Below, one piece after another: positions 47,965 to 56,024 of a stretch of DNA of 64,000 nt (positions within the stretch are counted from its first letter, which is position 1; the number at the start of each line of letters is the position of its first letter). Source of the stretch: Coraliomargarita sinensis (GTDB lineage: Bacteria; Verrucomicrobiota; Verrucomicrobiia; Opitutales; Coraliomargaritaceae); NCBI RefSeq assembly GCF_003185655.1, contig NZ_QHJQ01000005.1:124001-188000 (forward strand), given 5' to 3'. The notes beneath the pieces are model-generated. The model made no database searches. It was not told where the DNA came from and saw only the letters and a list, made by a program, of their open reading frames with translations. The position numbers and the translations under genes are program-made.

Positions 47965-48882
47965 ATGGTTTCTTCGGGTTCAAAGCCGGCAGTTCTGGTT
48001 GTGGATGATAGTGAGACGGATCGCGAGATCATCTCTATCGTCTGTGACGCGCTCGGATGTCATGTTGATTTGGCTTCCGATGGTCTGGAAGCGCTGAAAC
48101 TCTACAACGGAAAATCCTACGATCTCGTTTTGGCGGACTATGTCATGGAGCCGATGAATGGCATTTACGTCGTCTCCCGGATTAAGGAGGCGAATCCGGA
48201 TGCTGTTTGTTTAATCGTCACGGGTTTTCCCAACGAGGACGTACGACGTTTCGCCCATGAGGGTGGGGTGTTTGATTTGATTACCAAACCGATTCAGGCA
48301 CAGGAACTCAAAGAAACCTTACGTCTGGCGCTGAATGCATCACAGGGGGCGACTGAGAAAGTCTCGGGGATCGCTTTGAGCAACCGGATGGACAATTGCG
48401 CTTTGCTTGTGGGAGAGGGGACCGAGATAAGAAAGATCCGCGAGCAAATCGCCCAATCGATAAGCAGTCAAAAACCACTTCTCATCGCGGGGCCGGGGAG
48501 CACCGTTAAAGGCGAAATTGCCCGGTTCATTCACCGGAACGGCCCTCAGGCGGGAAAGAGGATGGTCGAGGTGTCGTGCGTAGCCATGGAAGAAAGTGCC
48601 CTGCGGTACGATTTGATCGCAGAGGGGGGCGCTTGGTGTTCGCTGCTTCGTCAGGCTGAGGGCGGCACTTTGGTCCTGGATCAAATTCTCAGTCTCCCGC
48701 TCGACGTGCAGAAGGACCTTGCAGCACAGTTTGAGTCGATCTCATCGAAGATGCAGGTGCTCGTTTTGTCAGACGATTTACTTGAGGACGCTCTCGAAGA
48801 GGGCCGGATCGATGACGAATTTTATTTCAAGGTAACCATGGATCAGATTCACCTGCCACCGGGGATTCCTTTGTCGAATTGA
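47965..48882 (+). CDS. Receiver fused to a degenerate sigma-54-activator domain
   Basis: The protein has 305 residues. An intact receiver (8-~125) has phospho-acceptor D58 (LVLADYVMEPMNG), T86 and K108. Residues ~145-300 line up by eye with the AAA+ domain of NtrC-type activators but lack its working parts. The P-loop GETGTGKE is GPGSTVKGE, the GAFTGA loop is replaced by EGGAWCSLL, Walker B GGTLFLDEI reads GGTLVLDQI, and the Arg-finger region and DNA-binding C-terminus are missing. RIDDEFYFKVTMDQIHLPPG keeps the family end pattern. ATP hydrolysis and sigma-54 contact are unlikely; a phosphorylation-controlled binding role is inferred. Confidence 0.75.
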   Translation: MVSSGSKPAVLVVDDSETDREIISIVCDALGCHVDLASDGLEALKLYNGKSYDLVLADYVMEPMNGIYVVSRIKEANPDAVCLIVTGFPNEDVRRFAHEGGVFDLITKPIQAQELKETLRLALNASQGATEKVSGIALSNRMDNCALLVGEGTEIRKIREQIAQSISSQKPLLIAGPGSTVKGEIARFIHRNGPQAGKRMVEVSCVAMEESALRYDLIAEGGAWCSLLRQAEGGTLVLDQILSLPLDVQKDLAAQFESISSKMQVLVLSDDLLEDALEEGRIDDEFYFKVTMDQIHLPPGIPLSN

Positions 48883-48955
48883 ATATTCGGGAAAACCGAC
48901 TCGACAAAATCGTTCTGCCTGAGAGCCTTTTCGTTTCATTTAAACGAGCGGAATC

Positions 48956-49996
48956 ATGCAAGAAGAGTTAAATAAGATCGTAGCAGGCGTTCGGGAGAAA
49001 GCTCCCCAGATCGCCACGCGCGCGGAATTTGAGTCCTACAAGGCCACCATTTCTGGCCCGAAAGGTTCGCTGACCGAGGTCATGAAGGGCATGGGCAAGG
49101 TCCCGAAAGAGGACAAGCCAGCCATGGGTAAGCTGATCAACGAAGCCAAGACCGCTGTCACAGCGGAATTCAAGGCTGTGGTCGAACGACTGGAAGCAGC
49201 GGAACTGGCCGCCAAGCTGGGCCCGGACATTGATCCATCACTGCCATCGCCGGATTTGAATCGAGGCACGATTCACCCGATCGCACAGGTGCGCGACGAG
49301 ATGGTGAACCTGTTTCGCCGCATTGGATTTTCCGTGGCGGAAGCGACCGAAGTCGAAACCGAGCATTACTGTTTCGACGCGCTCAATATTCCATCGGATC
49401 ACCCGGCCCGCGACATGCAGGACTCCTATTATTTGCCGGAGGAATTAAAGGTCGGCAACGTCAGCAAGCATGTCGACGAAAAGTACCTGCTCCGCACGCA
49501 CACTTCCACGGTGCAGATCCGCACCATGCTGGAGGAGGAGCCGCCTATTCGCATCGTTGCACCCGGTCGCTGCTTCCGTCGCGACACGCCGGATGCCACC
49601 CACAGCGCCAACTTCCATCAGATCGAAGGGCTCTATGTGGACAAGGATGTCAGCCTCATGGATCTCAAGGCGACACTCGATCACTTCGTCAAAACCATCT
49701 TCGGACCGAAGGCCAAGACGCGGCTGCGTCCCAGTTTTTTCCCGTTCACCGAGCCGAGCTTCGAGATGGATTTCTTTTCACCGGATCTCGGAAAACTCAG
49801 CAACAAATGGCTGGAGATCATGGGCTGCGGCATGGTCGACCCCGAGGTCTTCAAAGCAGTCAATATCGACCCTGACGTTTACACCGGATACGCCTTCGGC
49901 ATGGGGATTGAGCGCATCGCCATGATCTTACAGGGCGTTGATGACATCCGCTATTACTACCAGAATGACGTCCGCTTTCTCAAGCAGTTCGCCTAA
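48956..49996 (+). CDS. pheS: Phenylalanyl-tRNA synthetase alpha subunit
   Basis: This 346-residue alpha subunit of the alpha2-beta2 enzyme charges tRNA-Phe. An N-terminal coiled coil (1-~90) contacts tRNA, and the class II catalytic core follows: GTIHPIAQVRDEMVNLFRRI, DHPARDMQDSYYL, LLRTHTSTVQIRTML, GRCFRRDTPDATHSANFHQI and FFPFTEPSFEMDF. The end YAFGMGIERIAMIL carries motif 3. pheT follows after 262 bp, an unusually wide gap filled by nested inverted repeats. Confidence 0.96.
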   Translation: MQEELNKIVAGVREKAPQIATRAEFESYKATISGPKGSLTEVMKGMGKVPKEDKPAMGKLINEAKTAVTAEFKAVVERLEAAELAAKLGPDIDPSLPSPDLNRGTIHPIAQVRDEMVNLFRRIGFSVAEATEVETEHYCFDALNIPSDHPARDMQDSYYLPEELKVGNVSKHVDEKYLLRTHTSTVQIRTMLEEEPPIRIVAPGRCFRRDTPDATHSANFHQIEGLYVDKDVSLMDLKATLDHFVKTIFGPKAKTRLRPSFFPFTEPSFEMDFFSPDLGKLSNKWLEIMGCGMVDPEVFKAVNIDPDVYTGYAFGMGIERIAMILQGVDDIRYYYQNDVRFLKQFA

Positions 49997-50008
49997 GAGG
50001 GTTTTATT

Positions 50009-50243
50009 GACCGCAGAATTCGTCGAGAGCGCATGGCATATTTTGGAAATCGTTAATGGACCTGAATTAACGTCAATAAGCACAAGCACGCTCCCGAAGA
50101 ACTGAAGTTTAAACAACCCATCGACCATGAACACCCATTGCATCATCAAAATTCATTTTTCAAAATGAACGTGCATCAACGTTCATTAACGGTTTAACCG
50201 ATTCTCTTTCCTTCTCAGTGCGCTCAGCGCACTCTGCGGTAAA
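50009..50243. repeat. Nested inverted-repeat element between pheS and pheT
   Basis: The outer pair is ACCGCAGAATTCGTCGAGAG (starting at 50010) against a right copy at 50214-50243, whose complement contains ACCGCAGAGTGCGCTGAGCG. The inner pair is GTTAATGGACCTGAATTAAC (50052 onward) against a right copy at 50165-50196, whose complement contains GTTAATGAACGTTGATGCAC. The ~85 bp in the middle hold no gene. The outer pair belongs to the same family as the repeats flanking the GxxExxY gene at 57502-57983. Confidence 0.6.
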
Positions 50244-50258
50244 TCAGATTTTATTGTT

Positions 50259-52718
50259 ATGAAAATTTCCTACAACTGGCTTAAAAATTACATCGATCTA
50301 AACGAGACCGAGCACTCACCTGAAATATTGGCCGAAGTGTTGCCGCTGCTCGGCTTTGATATCGAGGAATACGAGAAGCTTGGCCCGCCCCCGCTTGAAA
50401 ACGTCGTCGTCGGTGAAGTCGTTCGCTACGACAAACACCCGGATGCCGACCGTCTGCGTTGCTGCATTGTCAGGACGGCGGAGGAGGACGAACCGCACAG
50501 GATTGTTTGCGGGGCCAAAAACTTCGAAGCGGGTGACAAGGTGATGGTAGCGCTACCCGGTGCGGTGTTGCCCGGAAACTTCAAAATCAAGAAGTCCAAG
50601 CTCCGCGGCCAGCCCTCGGAAGGGATGATGTGTTCGGCGAAAGAGTTGAAGATCGGACAGGATCATGACGGCATCATGGTTCTCAATCCGGAGGTAAAGC
50701 TGGGCACGCCACTGAATGAGCTCTATAAGGACAGCGATACCGTCTTTGACCTGGAAATTACCCCGAACCGTGTCGATGTGCTCAGCCACCTCGGTGTGGC
50801 CCGTGAGCTGTCCGCCCGGTTTGGGCTCCCTGTGAAGTATCCGGAAGTGAAATCGAGCACGGAAAATGAAACTTCAGGCGAGCCTCTCATTTCTGCGCTG
50901 GAAGTCAGTGCGCCGGAATTCTGCCCGCATTACACCGCCATATGCATTAAGGGCGTCAAGGTAGGTCCGAGCCCGAAGTGGCTGAAAGTCGCGATCGAGG
51001 CCACCGGGCAACGTTCGATCAACAACGTCGTCGATGTGACCAACTATGTCCTGCACGAGACCTGCCAACCACTGCACGCCTTCGACGCCGCCAAAATCAA
51101 GGGAAGCAAATTGGTGGTCCGCTTGGCGTGCGAGGGCGAAGAAATCACCACGCTGGATGATGCAACGCGCAGTCTCGATGCCAGCATGGGTGTGATTGCC
51201 GATGCGGAGCGCCCGCTCGTCGTCGCCGGTGTCATGGGCTCTGTCGATGCCGAAGTGGATGACAGCACAACCGACGTGATTCTGGAATCCGCTTATTTTG
51301 ATCCTTCTTCCGTACGGGCCACATCCCGTAAGCTCGGTCTGTCTTCCGATAGTTCTTACCGTTTCGAGCGCGGGATCGACCCCAGGGGCACGATCTATGC
51401 CGCCTTGCGCGCGGTGGATCTCATCCTCGAAGTCGCCGGAGGCGAAGTGGACGGGAATATGATCACCGAAGGCTCCGAACCGGCAACGATCTCAGAGGTG
51501 ACGCTTCGCCCCGATCACGTACGGAAGTTTATCGGCTTCGACATTGGCAATGATGCGATGCAAGCCGTACTGGAGTCCCTGGATCTGAATGTCTCCATTC
51601 ACAACGATCCCGATAATACGGAGCGCTGGGAAGTGAGCATTCCGTCCTACCGTGGCGATTTGCAGCGCGAGGTCGACCTGATCGAGGAAATCGTGCGTGT
51701 CTACGGTACCGACAAAATTCCTGAGTCCGAGGTGGTCGCCCGTGGCATCAGCGAAAATGATCACCGCATATATACAGTCAATGAGGCGGCGGCGAGTTAT
51801 CTCACCGGCCAGAATTTCGACGAAGCTTTTCTTTATTCGCTGCGCGACCCCAAGGAAGTGGATGCCATCTTCGGCGAAGCCAGCCACAAGGTTTTGGCTC
51901 TCGATAATCCCCTGCAAAGCGACCAGAGCCACCTGCGCCCCACACTAATGACGGGACTGCTGGATGTGCTTAAACTGAACATCTCCCGGAGCACAGGCGC
52001 GACCCGCTTCTTCGAGCGTGGGCATGTCTACCGAGAAGTTAACGGGCAGATGGTCGAGCTGGTTTCCATCGGTTTTGTCATTCTGGCGGATCAGGTCAGC
52101 CGGGAATGGCGCCAGCGTGAAGTGGCTGATTTTTACACTGCCCGTACCATCTGCGAAAACCTTCTCGAGCTTGCCGGGCAACCCGCGGCCAAGTTGAACT
52201 TTAAGCCTTTGAACGAGTGCAAACTCTGGCAGCCGGGCCAAACCGCCGAGTGCGGTGATTTTACCAAGATGGGCTTCCTTGCCACAGCGGGGATGCTTGA
52301 TGTCGCCCTGGTCAAGGAGCGCTGGGACATCACCAGTCCGGTGATTGGTGGCTCGATCCTGATGACGCCGAAGTTTTTCGAGCGTAAAGGTAAGCGGGGG
52401 CGTCACGCCGGACTCAGCAATCAACCCGCATCAACCAAAGACCTGGCCTTGATTGTCGACCGCGCCGTGCTTGGGGGACAGGTGGAAAGCGACATCGCGA
52501 AGTTCGCCAAGAAGGCCGCACAAGGTTTTAACTGCGAAAATGTCCGCATCTTCGACATCTATGAAGGTGAGGGTCTGCCCGAGGGGAAAAAGAGCCTTGC
52601 GCTCAGTATGACCTTCCGTGCGGCCGACCGCACCCTCAATGACAAGGAAGTGAACACGGCCTTCGAGGCGATACAGAAGATGATCGGCGAAAAGACGGAT
52701 TATCAGGTTCGTAAGTAG
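50259..52718 (+). CDS. pheT: Phenylalanyl-tRNA synthetase beta subunit
   Basis: This is an 819-residue beta subunit. A tRNA-binding OB domain comes first (about 40-155, VVGEVVRYDKHPDADRLRCC). A B3/B4 editing domain, the B5 domain, a catalytic-like core and the C-terminal FDX-ACB anticodon-binding domain (about 725-819, STKDLALIVDRAVLGGQVES) follow. It edits mischarged Tyr and helps bind tRNA. The length is normal (E. coli 795). It is probably co-transcribed with pheS through the repeat-filled gap. Confidence 0.96.
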   Translation: MKISYNWLKNYIDLNETEHSPEILAEVLPLLGFDIEEYEKLGPPPLENVVVGEVVRYDKHPDADRLRCCIVRTAEEDEPHRIVCGAKNFEAGDKVMVALPGAVLPGNFKIKKSKLRGQPSEGMMCSAKELKIGQDHDGIMVLNPEVKLGTPLNELYKDSDTVFDLEITPNRVDVLSHLGVARELSARFGLPVKYPEVKSSTENETSGEPLISALEVSAPEFCPHYTAICIKGVKVGPSPKWLKVAIEATGQRSINNVVDVTNYVLHETCQPLHAFDAAKIKGSKLVVRLACEGEEITTLDDATRSLDASMGVIADAERPLVVAGVMGSVDAEVDDSTTDVILESAYFDPSSVRATSRKLGLSSDSSYRFERGIDPRGTIYAALRAVDLILEVAGGEVDGNMITEGSEPATISEVTLRPDHVRKFIGFDIGNDAMQAVLESLDLNVSIHNDPDNTERWEVSIPSYRGDLQREVDLIEEIVRVYGTDKIPESEVVARGISENDHRIYTVNEAAASYLTGQNFDEAFLYSLRDPKEVDAIFGEASHKVLALDNPLQSDQSHLRPTLMTGLLDVLKLNISRSTGATRFFERGHVYREVNGQMVELVSIGFVILADQVSREWRQREVADFYTARTICENLLELAGQPAAKLNFKPLNECKLWQPGQTAECGDFTKMGFLATAGMLDVALVKERWDITSPVIGGSILMTPKFFERKGKRGRHAGLSNQPASTKDLALIVDRAVLGGQVESDIAKFAKKAAQGFNCENVRIFDIYEGEGLPEGKKSLALSMTFRAADRTLNDKEVNTAFEAIQKMIGEKTDYQVRK

Positions 52719-52770
52719 CTGTTTTCCCGGCTTGTCTTTGTTTTGGCGAGCGGTCATAGCCGTCTTATAA

Positions 52771-54225
52771 ATGTATACCACACTGGTCGTTACGGACAGC
52801 GGAACGGAGCTGTCTGAGGTCGACTTGAAAGTGATTCCGTTCGAGCAGTATCTTGCTGACTATCCGAAGCTCGGAGAGCCAAGGACGCGTATCATTAATC
52901 TCTGTGACACGGAGCGCTACCTGAGCCGCGGCTATTATTGTTCCTTGCTTGCGGAATCACGCAAGCACCAGGCTCTGCCAAGCGTCAATACGATCAACGA
53001 CTTGCGCCAGTTGGAAGATGCGGAAGAGTTGCGCTTACTTTGGAGCAGCCTCGCGCCTCTTGTACCTAAGGATGTCAAAACAAAGAGGCGGCTGTTTATT
53101 TATTTCGGACAGGTGGAGGAAGCCGAATGGCTGGTATTTGGGCGCGCGGTTTTCGATCGTTTTCCGGCTCCGGCCCTGAAAGTGGTTATGCCGGATAATC
53201 AACATGGGTTTTCGGTCGAAAATCTCAGCCCGGGTGAACTGCCGAAGAGTGAGCATAAATTGTTTTACGAGCGGCTGAAGAATTTCACAGAAAAAATTTG
53301 GCGCAGCCCAAAGCGCCGGCAATACCGCTGGGACATGGCGATTCTCTATGATTCGAAAGAGGAAATGGGTCCGAGTGATGCAGAGGCGATTCAGCGCTTT
53401 ATTCGTGCGGCGGGCAAGGTCGGGATTGAGGCGGGGACGATCCGTTCCTGTGATGCGGTGAATCTTGCGCAGTATGACGCACTCTTTATTCGCGAGACCA
53501 CTTCTATCGACCATCCGTCGTATCGTCTGGCCCGTAGGGCTGAAAAGGAAGGGCTCGTTGTTATCGATGATCCGACTTCGATTATGCGTTGTTGTAACAA
53601 GATTTTCCTGCACGACGCTTTTTCTTACAACAAAGTCCATGCGCCACATACCCTCGTGATTGCCGATGCCGGCAAGACGACACTTGAACGCATCGAGAGT
53701 CAGATGGCATACCCCATGGTTTTGAAAATGCCGGAAAGTTCATTTTCGGCCGGAGTCTTTAAGGTTAAGGACCGTGCCGATCTCGTAGTGAAACTGGAGT
53801 CTATGCTTGAGACCTCCTCGCTCGCGCTCGTTCAGGAATACCTTTACACGGATTACGATTGGCGAATCGGTGTGCTCAACGGGCGGGCGATCTACGCCTG
53901 CAAATACTTCATGGCCCGCGGGCACTGGCAGATTTACAACCACAGCAGCAAGCAACCTCGCCACCAATCCGGGGGATTCGAGACGATCGCAACGTTTGAG
54001 GTGCCCAGGGCAGTTTTAAAGGCTGCACTAAAAGCCTGTTCCATCATTGGAAACGGTCTTTACGGCGTTGATATCAAGGAGCAGGATAAACAGGTCTATG
54101 TTATCGAGGTGAATGACAATCCGAGTATCGAGCACCGGATCGAGGACCGTTATCTGGGCGACGAGCTCTACATGATGATCATGCAGGAGTTTGCCGACCG
54201 CCTGGAGCAGCGTGGGCGCAATTGA
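52771..54225 (+). CDS. RimK-family ATP-grasp ligase with RLAN N-terminal domain
   Basis: The protein has 484 residues. Residues ~1-170 match the RimK-like ATP-grasp N-terminal (RLAN) layout: NLCDTERYLSRGYYCSLLAE, LPSVNTINDLRQ, RLFIYFG. After a linker (WDMAILYDSKEEMGPSDAEA) comes the ATP-grasp part (~280-475): PMVLKMPESSFSAGVFKVKD, LVQEYLYTDYDWRIGVLNGR and the metal-binding VYVIEVNDNPSIEHRIED. RimK relatives ligate amino acids, often glutamate, to proteins or peptides using ATP. The next gene, a GNAT/C39 fusion, is its usual partner. The pair probably builds and trims a peptide or protein modification; target and product are unknown. Confidence 0.85.
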   Translation: MYTTLVVTDSGTELSEVDLKVIPFEQYLADYPKLGEPRTRIINLCDTERYLSRGYYCSLLAESRKHQALPSVNTINDLRQLEDAEELRLLWSSLAPLVPKDVKTKRRLFIYFGQVEEAEWLVFGRAVFDRFPAPALKVVMPDNQHGFSVENLSPGELPKSEHKLFYERLKNFTEKIWRSPKRRQYRWDMAILYDSKEEMGPSDAEAIQRFIRAAGKVGIEAGTIRSCDAVNLAQYDALFIRETTSIDHPSYRLARRAEKEGLVVIDDPTSIMRCCNKIFLHDAFSYNKVHAPHTLVIADAGKTTLERIESQMAYPMVLKMPESSFSAGVFKVKDRADLVVKLESMLETSSLALVQEYLYTDYDWRIGVLNGRAIYACKYFMARGHWQIYNHSSKQPRHQSGGFETIATFEVPRAVLKAALKACSIIGNGLYGVDIKEQDKQVYVIEVNDNPSIEHRIEDRYLGDELYMMIMQEFADRLEQRGRN

Positions 54226-54242
54226 AAGAGGGATTTAAAGTG

Positions 54243-54262
54243 AAGCTTTCGTTTAGCTTTTT
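54243..54262 (+). terminator. Weak terminator-like hairpin after the ligase gene
   Basis: AAGCT-TTCGTTT-AGCTT followed by TTTC has a short 5-bp stem. It lies 18 bp after the stop codon. Read-through into the GNAT/C39 gene is plausible. Confidence 0.3.
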
Positions 54263-54411
54263 CAGAGTCTCGTCCCCTCCTGGGCTTTCGAAGAGGAGCG
54301 CCGAAGTCCTTAGTCCTGGTTGTGTGTTGGCTAATTATCGGAGTTTTGCGGATAAAGCCTTCGGCGACGCAGGAAATGCGATAGAAAAACTTATTTGAAG
54401 CACTATTTGTT

Positions 54412-55515
54412 ATGGGAACGGGGATTGTGATTCGCGAGGCCTTGCGGGATGACCTAGACGCCTTGGTGGAACTGGAGAACGCCTGTTTCGCTACGGATCG
54501 TCTCAGCAGACGATCTTTTCAGAGGTGGCTGAAAGGGGAGCACTCGGTTTTTCACGTAGCAACATCGGGAGATGCGCTGGTCGGCTACGGCCTGGTTTTG
54601 CTTCACAGTGGCACTCGTTTGGCACGATTGTATTCGATTGCTGTGGCTCCGGCAGTTCGTGGCAAGGGAATTGCACAGCAGCTTCTCGGGAAGTTGGAAG
54701 AAGCGGCAGAAGACGAGGATCGTTTCTTCATGCGCTTGGAAGTCGCCAAGGAAAATTCCGCTGCGGTCCGGCTTTACGAAAAGCTTGGTTATTCGGTTTT
54801 TGATGAGTGGGAGGACTACTATGAGGACCATTCCGATGCTCTACGGATGCAAAAACGCATTCGCTTTCCGGAATACACCCGGTACGAACCGCGCATTCCC
54901 TGGTTTGCCCAATCGACTTCCTTTACCTGCGGTCCGGCATGCTTGTTGATGCTGATGTCGGCGGCGGACCCACAGATCGAAATCAGCCGTGCACTGGAGT
55001 TGGACCTCTGGCGTGAGGCGACCACGATCTACATGACTTCGGGCCATGGCGGCTGCCACCCGGTGGGATTGGCTCTTGCCGCGCAAGCGCGAGGGTTCCA
55101 CGCAGAGGTGCGCTTAAGCCTTCTCAGTACTCCATTTTTGGAGGGTGTTCGCGCCACTCATAAAAAAGAGGTCCTCGATTTGGTTCACGAGCAATTTATG
55201 GAACGCGGTCGTGCCTCACGTCTGCCGATCGTGCATGAGGCGGTTTCGATTTCCCAACTGGAAAGCTGGTTGACAGAAGAGGCTCTGGTCATGGTTCTAA
55301 TCAGCAGCTATCGCTTGAATAACGACAAGGCACCGCATTGGGTTGTTGTTACCGCACAGGATGAGCTTTGCTTCTATTTGCACGATCCGGATGTGGAAAA
55401 ACTGACTCGTAGCAGCCTTGACTGCCAGGATATCCCCATCGCAAAACAGGACTTTGGCAAGATGCTGATTTATGGCAGTAACCGTTACAGCGCGGCAGTC
55501 GTTCTGCACCGTTGA
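54412..55515 (+). CDS. GNAT acetyltransferase fused to C39-like peptidase
   Basis: The protein has 367 residues. The N-terminal GNAT fold (~5-145) carries the acetyl-CoA loop VAPAVRGKGIAQQL, then NSAAVRLYEKLGY. The C-terminal papain-like peptidase (~155-365) has C173 (QSTSFTCGPACLLMLM), H309 (KAPHWVVVT) and D325 (FYLHDPDVE), a complete triad. There is no signal peptide, so it is cytoplasmic. With the RimK-like ligase upstream (186 bp) it forms a pair: ligase joins, peptidase removes, acetyltransferase caps or processes. It has been noted in surveys of amidoligases, but no substrate is established to my knowledge. Confidence 0.85.
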   Translation: MGTGIVIREALRDDLDALVELENACFATDRLSRRSFQRWLKGEHSVFHVATSGDALVGYGLVLLHSGTRLARLYSIAVAPAVRGKGIAQQLLGKLEEAAEDEDRFFMRLEVAKENSAAVRLYEKLGYSVFDEWEDYYEDHSDALRMQKRIRFPEYTRYEPRIPWFAQSTSFTCGPACLLMLMSAADPQIEISRALELDLWREATTIYMTSGHGGCHPVGLALAAQARGFHAEVRLSLLSTPFLEGVRATHKKEVLDLVHEQFMERGRASRLPIVHEAVSISQLESWLTEEALVMVLISSYRLNNDKAPHWVVVTAQDELCFYLHDPDVEKLTRSSLDCQDIPIAKQDFGKMLIYGSNRYSAAVVLHR

Positions 55516-55611
55516 TAGAAACTACGGAAGGTTTCCCTGTGCTCTATTCTGAAGTCTGGGGTTGCGGTGGAGGGGAGAAGCCTTTGATCTTTCCCGCTCA
55601 ATTTCACCATT

Positions 55612-55905
55612 ATGAGCGAAACACCACATATCGATATCGACTACGTTGCGAATCTGGCGCGCATCGAACTTTCCGACCAAGAAAAGAAGAAGCTGGGCGG
55701 CCAGCTTGACGATATTCTCGGCTACTTCGAAAAACTGAATTCGGTAAACGTCGACGGCGTCGAGCCATTGGCGCATGCCCACGCCGTAAACAATATCTGG
55801 CGCGAGGGCGACGAGCCCGGGCCCACTTACAGCCCTGAAGTGTTAACCGGAATGGCCCCCGAGTCACGCGACAACCAAGTGGTCGTGCCGAAGGTCGTGG
55901 AGTAA
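55612..55905 (+). CDS. gatC: Glu-tRNA(Gln) amidotransferase subunit C
   Basis: This 97-residue small subunit wraps round GatA and GatB. Typical blocks are IDYVANLARIELSDQEKKKL, ILGYFEKLNSVNVDGVEPLA, NIWREGDEP and the C-terminal PESRDNQVVVPKVVE. It is the first gene of the gatC-gatA-gatB group. The gap to gatA (119 bp) is filled by a palindromic element rather than the usual tight spacing. Confidence 0.94.
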   Translation: MSETPHIDIDYVANLARIELSDQEKKKLGGQLDDILGYFEKLNSVNVDGVEPLAHAHAVNNIWREGDEPGPTYSPEVLTGMAPESRDNQVVVPKVVE

Positions 55906-55913
55906 CCCCCCGT

Positions 55914-55991
55914 CTTAATCGTAATCTTACTCTTTTTCTTAATCTAAAGAATAGGGTGGGGATTACGATTAAGAGCAAGATTACGATTAAG
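55914..55991. repeat. Long palindrome between gatC and gatA
   Basis: CTTAATCGTAATCTTACTC (55914-55932) and GAGCAAGATTACGATTAAG (55973-55991) are inverted copies matching at 18 of 19 positions. The interior also holds CTTAATC and GATTACGATTAAG. The hairpin would lie in the message just ahead of gatA. Confidence 0.8.
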
Positions 55992-56024
55992 CATTACTAT
56001 CACACGTATCCCGCATCTCGAAAC

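Noticed and set aside
55956..56024. gatA extension from GTG 55956
   Set aside because: The extra residues translate the palindromic repeat and do not resemble GatA; the ATG at 56025 matches the family start.
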